Positions 9,800 to 19,143 of a stretch of 64,000 nucleotides of DNA are shown here, piece by piece. The notes beneath the pieces are model-generated. The model was given only the letters and a program-made list of their open reading frames with translations, did not search any database and was not told the origin of the DNA. The position numbers were made by a program, and so were the translations under genes. The number at the start of each line of letters is the position of its first letter. Within the stretch, counting starts at the first letter, position 1. The stretch is from Jaapia argillacea MUCL 33604 (Eukaryota > Basidiomycota > Agaricomycetes > Jaapiales > Jaapiaceae), in contig KL197762.1 of assembly GCA_000697665.1 (NCBI GenBank), positions 32,541-96,540 of the forward strand, in the 5' to 3' direction.

Positions 9800-11490
9800 G
9801 ATTTTCTAAGATAACAAAACTCGCATGGCCTTCCGCTTTGCAACTTCCTTCCTCAATGCATCCATTGTCGAAGGTGATTCCTCATGCTCATCTTGCTTTG
9901 TCCTTCTGGCCTTGGGGTTCTGTTCCACACAAGCCAAGCCAAATCCTTATGAAAGCAGATATGAGCTTACTTGGTTTTGGGTACTCTTCATCACTTTTCT
10001 TGGGTGTGTTGCTTAGGGTCAGCTACCAACTGCTCCTGTTGAGCCCCTACATCACCTCTGCCCACAACCAATGGATGATCCATGACATTGCCAGTGCCAC
10101 CCACCACTCCATTTCAAACAGCTCCAATATCATCATGATCCCTTGCATAATCATTCTCCTACTCAGCCAGTGCCCTTATCTTGGCCTTGACCTCTTTTCT
10201 CCTCTTCTCAATCTCCAGTTTCCTTCTCTTGGCAAGCTTATCCTTCCCCTTTCTCTTTCACTCAGCCTCTGCCAATATATCAGCCATTCTCTGCTTTTCA
10301 AACCTAGCTGTGGTTCTGGGGTGTGGATCATTAGAAGGTCGAGTGGTATAATGATATGGAGAAGCTGTGGACAAAGGTGGAATAGAGTCCTCAATCAGGA
10401 AGACACTTGATTTAGGTTTCTGAGATTGACTACTATAGATCCTGCCCCTCCCAAAGCTTCTGTGCACTTCCCCTTTCAGTCTGATATGCCTTTGCTAGGA
10501 CTTCACTCACTTCTGAGGACACTCAGTATGTTTTACCTCAGTTACTTGACTTCTGACTTGTCCCCCTCATTCACTCTCATGCTGTACCAAATTCACCCTT
10601 TTCTTTATCCTTTTCTCTTTCATAGCTACCTTGTGTACTTAGGTATAAAAACCTGTCTATAGCTACTTTTCCAACAACAACCTTCTGAGATCTCTCTTGT
10701 CCTGAGTCGCTCTCAGATGTTACTCACCCTCACACTCTCAATCTAAGCTTGTCCTTATGTCGCTCTCTAGTGTCCCCTTGGAATCTGACCATCCCAGAAC
10801 TGACTTCCTTTATTTTTGTGATTTCTGACTTTTCTTTCTTTTGACTGTGTTGACATTTTCCAACTTTCACGTTCTATCCCAATGCTTTCTTTTGATCTGA
10901 TCCTATTTTGTTCCAATCAGTGTTTCTCTTTCGTTTCTATCCCGACTTCTTAGTTTCAGTTTGTTTTGATTCAGATGTCTTTGCTTTCTTTCGTTTTTGT
11001 TAGTTTTCGTCACACTTCCTACAGTTCATTTTGTCATATCGCATCCTTAGACACCTCCACAAGTACTTGCCATAGCACACCCTCACCCCTGGGATGTGTC
11101 AAGTTGAGTTTCCCTTCATGTTCCATTTACTGGACACATTACTTATTGGACCTTACCAAGTCTGTCCTACACATTCCTGCATCCTGAAACACTGATCCCT
11201 CCTGTTCTTTGATTTCTATTGAAGACCAACAACACACCACTCACTCAGAACTTACACACCCCGAGTACCCCACACTGTTAAATTGAAAATGTTGTTGCTT
11301 ACCACTCGATTTGGCAAGTTTGTCTGCCTCATCTGTAGAAGTAACAAACTTGGCCTTAGACTTCTTGGCAACTACATCATTGAAATATAGGATAAGCTTA
11401 AAGTGTTGAATTGAAAATGTTGTTACTCACCACTTCTTTCAGCAAGTTTCTTTTCCTTATCTTTAGAAGAATGGGACTTTGCCATTGACT
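9800..11490 (-). pseudogene. Broken intron-bearing gene of unknown function, split by a repeat
   Basis: On the minus strand an ATG near 11480 opens MAKSHSSKDKEKKLAERS. A GTGAGT donor and a 59-nt intron follow, then an exon reading VAKKSKAKFVTSTDEADKLA and a GTAAGC donor at about 11316. A decayed repeat occupies 10785-11288. Left of it, a further coding-like stretch on the same strand (about 10480 to 9990) reads SSVFLIEDSIPPLST, then a charged helical region (RFEKQRMADILAEAE, DKLAKRRKLEIEKRRE), with stop codons in between. I infer one gene interrupted by the repeat, but no transcript is available to link the parts. No known domain is recognised; the Lys/Glu-rich segment would form a coiled coil. 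It could be a host gene or part of an uncatalogued transposon. Confidence 0.4.
10785..11288 (+). mobile_element. Decayed copy of the CpG-rich TGTGGGG/CCCCACA element (right end)
   Basis: Aligns by eye with the last 480 bp of the element at 41986-43813: both contain the AGTGTTTC, CGTCACAC, ACAAGTACT, TGTCCTACACATTCC and AACACTGATCCCTCC segments in order, and both end CCGAGTACCCCACA. Most differences are CG in the 43-kb copy against TG or CA here, so this is a much older copy. The left boundary is unclear; similarity fades upstream of about 10785. A TATAAAA sequence at about 10643 may belong to it. Confidence 0.7.
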
Positions 11491-11516
11491 TTCTCACCAC
11501 TAGTCTCTGTTAACTA

Positions 11517-12400
11517 TTGTACAATACTGTGGTAGTTGACGACAGACTGTGGTGTATAAGTCCTGGTGAAATAGAACCAGACTATGTTCGTATTGCAACA
11601 TGTAATTTGGATAGGGTGGGGGTCAAATAAATCAAAATAATCGAAATAAAATTCTGTTAGGGTAGGGTAGCACTTTGGGGTTGTTTGGCAGATGATGTCA
11701 CACACCCAAATAGGTAATTGGTCAATGGGGGATCAAATAAATCCGAAAAAATCCGAAAATTTTTAAATAAATTCTATGATGGTAGAGGGCACTTTGGGGT
11801 TGTTTGGGAGAGGATGGAATATGCCTAAATAGGCAACTGGTCAATAGAGGGTCAAATAAATCTGAAAAACTCGCAAAATTTCCAAATAAAATTCTCTTAG
11901 GGTAGTGGTTCACTTTGGGGTTGTTTGGTTAATGATGTAATATGCCCAAATAGAAAAGTGGTCATTAAAGGGTCAAATAAATCTGGAAATTTCAGAATAA
12001 ATCAGAATAAAGTTCTTGCCAGATGAATAGGCATGTTCAATGGATTTGATTGCTGATGTAGGATCCCTAAATAGGAAATTTGGTTAATATGGGCCAAATA
12101 AATCTGTAAAAATCAGAATAAATAGAAATAAAATTATTCTGATGTAGAGTGATGGTTGCTATGGTGGTTGCTTATGTAAGCACCCATTTTTTGTAAGTTA
12201 TAACTTTGTATATGCAAATAGTTTAGGTATCTCAGGGGATTGAGATAAAATAGTGACACCTATTTTGGTTGCTATGGAGACATTGTTACTTACTATATAT
12301 GGCAGATATAAATCTCAAGATGGTTTGTGATTCTAGAATGTGCTTGTTGCCCCTGATAGCATACAGATGTGAAAATTATCAAATTTGGAAGTTTATATAA
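11517..12400 (+). repeat. AT-rich repeat R, copy 1, with five units of about 120 bp
   Basis: Begins at the palindrome TTGTACAA. Units that start with the sequence GGTCAAATAAATC (or close variants) recur at about 11621, 11731, 11851, 11971 and 12092, each followed by an AT-rich run, a TTCT(G/A)-rich segment, GGGGTTGTTTGG and CCCAAATAGG-like sequence. The unique right part reads TGGTTGCTATGG and TTGTTGCCCCTGATAG, shared with the inverted copy at 15328-16231. Nothing in it looks coding. The 5' end and a TATAAATA box in the sister copies suggest a promoter-bearing terminal repeat of some element, but the class is not established. Confidence 0.75.
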
Positions 12401-13474
12401 TATAGGCGTCAATGGATAGCCTGAAGGTGGGGGAGCCTAAATATACCACCGCCTTGCTGATAGCATCATTACTTGATCTACTACAAGCCAAAAAAAATGC
12501 AAAAGTATCCTGTTTTGAAATCATTTTGTGTTTTGCCAGAGGTACGGTGTATCAAATGAGGTAAGGGTGCCCATTCTAGTTTCATTTTTCACCAAAACAC
12601 TCACCAATAGGCGGAATCACTGGTTTGGCTGATGGTCAGATGACTCAGCAAAGTGGGATGACTCATTTTAGATGCTGGGAGGTAGGGGCTACAATCTCAG
12701 ATACTTATATCAACCATTTTTACAACTTTAGTTTTACTGAAAACAACAAGGTGACTCACTGATTTGTGTTTTCCTGGGCACTCAGAGGAGGTGATAAGTG
12801 AGAAAAGTGTTCTCAGACATCTTTCACACAGGTCCATGACCTGAGATAGTTGGTTTAAGGCAACTGTGAAGAGTGGTTTTCACCCATGTTGAACCTAGTC
12901 CGACTTATACCTGCTCTGGGACTCACACACCCAAACTTCAACTGGTAATCTTGTATATGGAGGTTTGGCAAGCCAGGGATACGAGTCAGGGAACATTGTT
13001 GACATATAATTGATCTAAATTTGCAAAGCATGGATGGGTCAACTAATTCATGTCAATTTAGTTACTCAAAGCCTATCTTGGTCCAATCCTGTTCAACTTG
13101 CTTCCTACCATTAAGTTAGCAAGGAAGGGCATATTCTTCCTTACCTTCAGTTCTTTGATGTCCATTGTGAACTCTCACAGGAGAGTTGAGGCTTTTGGCA
13201 AAGTCAGTTGTTCACATTTTATCTTTGTTATTTATTCTACAAATCTTATCCATCGCTGTCAATAACAACAGGGACTACTTCTCTTTCATTGTTGCATTCT
13301 GTGGTGGTTCTATTGTTCCAAACAATGTCACCCTATATTTAACCAAAGCTATCTCCTTAACTGTCACCTACAATTATTTGATTCTCACTGCCATTGAAGT
13401 GGCTTTTGGTGCGAATGTTCAAGCTCCCAGTCACTCCCCCTGTTTCTGTAACAACCACTGGTCCCTACTATCTT
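12401..13474. other. No gene recognised
   Basis: Low-CpG sequence. One plus-strand open frame at 13186-13503 (105 codons) is hydrophobic and has no recognised motif; it runs into repeat R, which argues against its being a gene. Nothing else is seen. Confidence 0.5.
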
Positions 13475-13705
13475 TTGTACAAAAGTACTGGTTTTCTCTG
13501 TAGACCTTAGTCTATAAATACAGGAGAATTTCACAAAGCTGTGAATGGAATGCAAACTTTGTAATTGCTATGCATGTAGTATGTTGTATGAATGGATTGT
13601 GAATGGATTGTGTAAATGGGTGTATTACAAGATGTTGCCAGGGTAGGGCAGGGGTCAAATAAATAGGAATAAATCGAAATAAATCGAAATAAAATTCTGT
13701 TAGGG
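13475..13705 (+). repeat. AT-rich repeat R, copy 2 (5' end only)
   Basis: Begins TTGTACAAAAGTACTGG, includes CTATAAATACAGGAG (a good TATA box) and reaches the first GGTCAAATAAATAGG unit, then ends abruptly. It matches the 5' end of copy 3 almost base for base. Confidence 0.8.
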
Positions 13706-13894
13706 ACGTTACTTGCCTCTTGCTCATGGGAGCACTCTAGAATACCTCTAAACAATGGTCAAGACCTGTGTACTTTCCATGGCACAGTGTATGCCACATA
13801 TAAAGAGGCATGTTTTGCCAGCCCTGGTGTCATACCTGGAGCAAGTTTTTGAAAACAATCAAAAACTCATATAGGGCAGAAGGGATATAGATTT

Positions 13895-14130
13895 AAAGGG
13901 AGTGGTGGTGGAGTGGTAATATTGTCATTTTTCTAAGTTCTCATTTTGGCTGGTCAGGAGTTCAATCCTTGCTCTGAGCTCAAACTTATCATGGAGTTTT
14001 TTTTTGATCTCTGCTTGTCTACCCTGTAGAAAGCTTTGTGATTTGGGGATATGCTGTGGATCTTAATGGCCAAGATTTCCACAATGAATGTGTATAATTT
14101 TACCAGCTGAATCAATGGTAATGGACAACC
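13895..14130 (+). mobile_element. Probable tRNA-derived SINE
   Basis: TGGTGGAGTGG (13906-13916) matches an RNA polymerase III A box, and GAGTTCAATCC (13958-13968) matches a B box about 50 nt downstream, the spacing of a tRNA promoter. The flanking bases (CAGGAGTTCAATCCTTGCTC) read like a T-arm, but the surrounding sequence does not close into a tRNA cloverleaf, so a SINE or tRNA-derived repeat is more likely than a functional tRNA gene. A run of nine T at about 13997-14005 follows. The 3' boundary is not defined. Confidence 0.5.
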
Positions 14131-14376
14131 CAAAACCACAGGGTGCACTCATTGCTGGGGTGAACCCATGACTGGTTGTGGTCCCCCATTTGAAGGCAAG
14201 TATCCAATCACATGTGTCTGGCTTTCTGCTTTGGCATTTGGGGGGTGCTATCCCAGTTCATTGTAGGGAGGTCATTCATGTTCCAGGCATAAAACAGGCT
14301 TTAACAGCACCAGGGTCAGTTGTAGAAGGAAGATTTCTACCCCAGCAACTTCATTAGTATTGTATATAATATTCAG

Positions 14377-15327
14377 NNNNNNNNNNNNNNNNNNNNNNNN
14401 NNNNNNNNNNNNNNNNNNNNNNNNNNNNNNNNNNNNNNNNNNNNNNNNNNNNNNNNNNNNNNNNNNNNNNNNNNNNNNNNNNNNNNNNNNNNNNNNNNNN
14501 NNNNNNNNNNNNNNNNNNNNNNNNNNNNNNNNNNNNNNNNNNNNNNNNNNNNNNNNNNNNNNNNNNNNNNNNNNNNNNNNNNNNNNNNNNNNNNNNNNNN
14601 NNNNNNNNNNNNNNNNNNNNNNNNNNNNNNNNNNNNNNNNNNNNNNNNNNNNNNNNNNNNNNNNNNNNNNNNNNNNNNNNNNNNNNNNNNNNNNNNNNNN
14701 NNNNNNNNNNNNNNNNNNNNNNNNNNNNNNNNNNNNNNNNNNNNNNNNNNNNNNNNNNNNNNNNNNNNNNNNNNNNNNNNNNNNNNNNNNNNNNNNNNNN
14801 NNNNNNNNNNNNNNNNNNNNNNNNNNNNNNNNNNNNNNNNNNNNNNNNNNNNNNNNNNNNNNNNNNNNNNNNNNNNNNNNNNNNNNNNNNNNNNNNNNNN
14901 NNNNNNNNNNNNNNNNNNNNNNNNNNNNNNNNNNNNNNNNNNNNNNNNNNNNNNNNNNNNNNNNNNNNNNNNNNNNNNNNNNNNNNNNNNNNNNNNNNNN
15001 NNNNNNNNNNNNNNNNNNNNNNNNNNNNNNNNNNNNNNNNNNNNNNNNNNNNNNNNNNNNNNNNNNNNNNNNNNNNNNNNNNNNNNNNNNNNNNNNNNNN
15101 NNNNNNNNNNNNNNNNNNNNNNNNNNNNNNNNNNNNNNNNNNNNNNNNNNNNNNNNNNNNNNNNNNNNNNNNNNNNNNNNNNNNNNNNNNNNNNNNNNNN
15201 NNNNNNNNNNNNNNNNNNNNNNNNNNNNNNNNNNNNNNNNNNNNNNNNNNNNNNNNNNNNNNNNNNNNNNNNNNNNNNNNNNNNNNNNNNNNNNNNNNNN
15301 NNNNNNNNNNNNNNNNNNNNNNNNNNN
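14377..15327. other. Assembly gap (N)
   Basis: 951 undetermined bases. The gap lies among copies of repeat R, which probably prevented assembly. Confidence 0.99.
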
Positions 15328-16231
15328 TTTCATGCCTATACTCTATCAGGGGCAACAAGCAAATTCTAGAATCATAGACCATCTTGAGACATACATATCT
15401 ACCATATATAGTCAGTAACAATGTCACCATAACAACCAAAATAAGTAACACTACCTTATCAGAATCCCCTGATATGTCTGAGCTATTTGCATATACAAAG
15501 TCATAAGTTACAAAAAATGGGTGCTTACATAAGCAACCACCATAGCAACTATCACTCTATATCGGAATGATTTTATTCCTATTTATTCTGATTTTTCCGG
15601 ATGTATTTGGCCTTTATTGACTGAATTTCCTATTTAGAGATCTTACATCATCAAGCAAACATAATGAAACCACCCATTCACCTGTAAAGGATTTTATTCT
15701 GATTTATTCTGATTTTTCCGGATTTATTTGACCCTCTGATGACCACTTTTCTATTTGGGCACATTACATCATTAGCCAAACAACCCCAAAGTGCCCCTCC
15801 TACACTAATAAAATTTGATTTGGCATTTTTCTGATTTTTTCCAATTTATTTGGCCCTCTGATGATTACTTTCCTATTTAGGTATCTTACATCAGCCATCC
15901 AACAGCCCAAAGAGCCCCCTCTCCCCACCCTAATAGAATTTATTTGGATTTTTTCCGATTTTTCCCGATTTATTTGACCCACCATTGACTGGTTGCCTAT
16001 TTGGGTGTATGACATCATCTGCCAAACAACCCCAAAGTACCACCCTACTCTAACAGAATTTTATTTCGATTTATTTCGATTTATTCCTATTTATTTGACC
16101 CCCACCCTACCCTAGCAACATCTTGTAATACACCCATTTACACAATCCATTTACAATCCATTCACAACTTTGTAAAATTCTCCTGTATTTATAGACTAAG
16201 GTATACAGAGAAAACCAGTACTTTTGTACAA
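15328..16231 (-). repeat. AT-rich repeat R, copy 3 (inverted)
   Basis: Reverse complement of copies 1 and 2. Its 5' end TTGTACAA (16224-16231) abuts the truncated end of a Copia element, so the repeat either inserted there or marks the truncation point. TATAAATA lies at about 16187-16194. At least four of the roughly 120-bp units are visible, then the unique part (TTGTTGCCCCTGATAG) runs into the assembly gap. Confidence 0.8.
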
Positions 16232-18754
16232 TAGCTTACCAGGACCCCTCTCGCAAGCGTGCCGATTCAACTTTGACCCAGCCTTTCCATCATGCACCCA
16301 AACAGCACTATCCCAAGCCTGCAACCCCTTCAAATCTGGCTTCCCAGAGGCCAACGCCTCAAACAGCGTCATACCCTCAAGAGCCTTCGTTGATGTCTGG
16401 TTCTTTAACCACGTCGCATGGTTCACTGCTTCTCCCCAAAGCGACTTCGGCACCACACTATCATCAAGCATTGCTTGGACCTTCTCCATTAGGGTATGAT
16501 TCAAGCACTCTGCAATCCTGTTCTGTTCAGGCGTATCATGGACAGTAAGTTTGCGAATCATACCTGCAGCTTTGAGAAATGCTGAAAAATGATCACTCAG
16601 GTATTCCCCACCACGATTGGAGTGAAGAATTTTGATTTTGGTGTTGTGTTGGGTCTTGCACCAGGCCTTGTATTCTTTGTAGACATCAAAGACCTTGTCC
16701 TTGGTGTGAAGTAGGTAGAGTGAAGTGTAGCGTGTGCGATCATCGGTAAAGGTGACATAGCAGCAACATTTTCCCAATGTTGGTACCTTTGCTGGCCCTC
16801 AAACATCGGTATGTATCTCATCACCGAATCTCTCTGCTCCCGATCCCTGACGTTCTTTTGGAACAGATTTTCTCGTCGCCTTGGCCTTAACACATGGTTC
16901 GCAGAACACAGACTCAGCTGACGACTTATCAAGAGCAACTCCAGTCACAAAGCCCTTCTTGACAAGCTGTTTCATGATTGCAGGTGAGATGTGACCCATT
17001 CAGCAGTGCAACTCCATCATGCTGACCTGTTCCTCGGCAGCATTTGCAGATCCAGTACTCGGATCAACAGAATTGTGAATGACATGATACAATCCCTTCA
17101 CTGATCGAGGGATCTCGCCAACAGACTTGCCATTGGGACCTTTGATGGTACATCTCCCATCTGCAAAGGTCGTAGAGAAGCCGAGTTGGTCAAGCTGGCC
17201 AATCAAGACAAGGGTATAGCCAACTTCAGGAGAGTATAGCACCTTGGTAAGTTGTAACTGAGATGCACTGACACCGTTTGGGACTTCAAGGACTAACTTG
17301 CCCAATCCCACAGCATTGAAATTTTGCTTTTTTGCGGCGGTAAAGGGCTTTGGTGGTATTTCCACAAAGTTTTCAAAGTTGTCGCAATATGGGGAGATGT
17401 GACAAGTAGATCTGGAGTCATAAAGCTCCTTTTGAGGTATGTTGCGCATCTTGTCCCATGTGGTATCACCTAATGCAGCTGCTGTATCCACAGCATCCAG
17501 GCCTCCATCAATATCTGAGTCAACTTTGGTGTACAACAACGACGCTTCTGACCCAAATCCCATCTCCAAAGACCAATCACTGCCCACATCAAGACTGTCA
17601 TCTCCCACTTCCAAAAACAACACCTCATCATCATCATCCACATCACCAGCCTCACTCTCAGAGTCACTATCAGAGACGGATTGGATACTGGGCATTGAGT
17701 CATCTGACTGTGAATCCTCCTCAATATCAGAGTCAGAATCATAGTCCATGGCCCAAGCACCATTGTCATCTGAATTGGGTTCCTCAACGATATTCGCCAT
17801 GCCAGATTTGGCTTTTGCATCATCCTTGGGCTTCACCTTCAATGATTTCTTTGGGCAAGAGTCCTTAAAATGACCCTTCTCCCCACACTCCCGGCAAGCA
17901 CCCTTTGGCTTCGATTTATCACCACTCAAACCATCACCCTTCCCCTTCCACTTCCCCTTCCAAGGCTGGACAGACAATGCCTCATTGTTGTCAGCTTTCG
18001 CCTTTGAACGACTTGCTTGTTTGGCCTTGACACGATCAAATTCCTTGGATATCAGATTGATCAGAAAGTTGGGATCGATCTTCCCTGGAGCAGGGACAGG
18101 GGTAGAGGGACTCATAGCCAGTAGGATTTGGTATTGCTGTTGCACGATTGTGCGAGTGGCAGCAAGCTGGGCAGCAGTGAAGTCTGAGAGGTAGTCAGGT
18201 AAGCACTTGATGACAGTTGAGCACATATCCTCCTCACTGATATTGACACCCATACCAGACAAACAGCTGCGCTCTGCAACAAGCTTATCAAGGAAGGCCT
18301 GGACATCTGCATCCTTCCCACACTTGCTATCAAGGAACTGGGTGCGTGCGTTGGTCAATGCATACTCTCCCTTGCTTGTGAACTCGACACGAATAGCAGC
18401 CCATCAATCAGCAACTGTGACCTTGTCGCAGACCTTGATCAATGTGTGACTGTGAAGCTTCTGTGTAAGGAGGTACTTCGCTGTCGCTTCTGCCTTCTTC
18501 CATGCCGTGACCTCCACCTCCTGGGCTGCAGTAAGTGGAGTCGTTGCAAATGTCAGGATGGTGACTGATCCATCATAGTATCCCCAGAACCCCTTCACCT
18601 GAACCATGTCCATGAAGCGCTCAGAGAAGATGACCCAATTCATCCCATTCTCATCGAGCTTGGGGATGGTCGAGGGCAATGTATCAGAGGATTGTGAAGT
18701 TGACATCATAGGTGGTAGAGTGGGGTATGGCAATGTGTAGCAGGTAGAAACACT

Positions 18755-18768
18755 GGGGCTCAATAACC
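18755..18768 (-). promoter_or_regulatory. Primer-binding site of Copia-1, initiator tRNA-Met anticodon arm
   Basis: Minus strand GGTTATTGAGCCCC next to the LTR end. Its complement resembles the anticodon arm of initiator tRNA-Met (GGGCTCATAACC), the half-tRNA primer known for several Copia elements. Confidence 0.6.
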
Positions 18769-19143
18769 TGTAGAATATATATATGCAACCTTAACATATC
18801 GATGAGCTGTATGAGACAACATCGGTCAGAGGCTCACGTTGATACAATGAACAAAAGGTTTATTCTGTACCTGTACGAGATAACATCAGTCTACAGATAC
18901 ACGATTTATGATACGAAACAATCAGTTCTAAGCTAAATGCTCACCAGAGGCTTACGTCGATACAATGAACAAAAGGTGAGCCTTGCAATATTAAAGTGAA
19001 GTCTATATATGAATGCGCTTGACGAACGTGGTGCGTAACGAAAGATGAACATGGGATAAAAGAAATGAAATTCTGGAGACATATCCCAGAAAGGTAACAA
19101 CAGAAAATGAAGATGGACTGTGTACACATTTGTGATTCCAACA
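18769..19143 (-). repeat. Copia-1 5' LTR
   Basis: On the minus strand it runs TGTTGGAATCACAAATG to ATATATTCTACA, about 375 bp, with short inverted termini. A direct repeat of about 30 bp (TTTTGTTCATTGTATC plus flanks) occurs twice, near 18835-18862 and 18950-18977. The sequence GGTTATTGAGCCCC follows directly in the element. Confidence 0.7.

Larger units (their letters stand above)
16232..19143 (-). mobile_element. Ty1/Copia LTR retrotransposon, partial (Copia-1)
   Basis: Reads right to left: LTR (18769-19143), primer-binding site, gag, CCHC zinc knuckle (CRECGEKGHFKDSCP, near 17890), an acidic Asp/Ser-rich linker, the retropepsin region (near 17400), the integrase zinc region (near 16990) and the integrase catalytic core (VTFTDDRTRYTS, near 16740; PEQNRIAE, near 16510). 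Reverse transcriptase, RNase H and the second LTR are absent because the element ends at the junction with repeat R. It is broken, with a handful of breaks in addition to the lost 3' half. It retains moderate CpG, so it is not among the oldest copies. Confidence 0.9.

Noticed and set aside
9838-10410. Plus-strand open frame of 190 codons, Ser/Leu-rich
   Set aside because: It is antisense to the minus-strand charged coiled-coil frame, whose composition looks more like real protein.
13186-13503. Plus-strand hydrophobic open frame of 105 codons
   Set aside because: It runs into the start of repeat R and has no motif; not supported as a gene.
13895-13975. Functional tRNA gene
   Set aside because: A and B boxes are present but no acceptor-stem pairing or anticodon arm could be drawn, so SINE is preferred.
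14272-15451. Long open frames on both strands across 14377-15327
   Set aside because: They consist of undetermined bases; only a few real codons are present at the edges. The same applies to 42424-43407.
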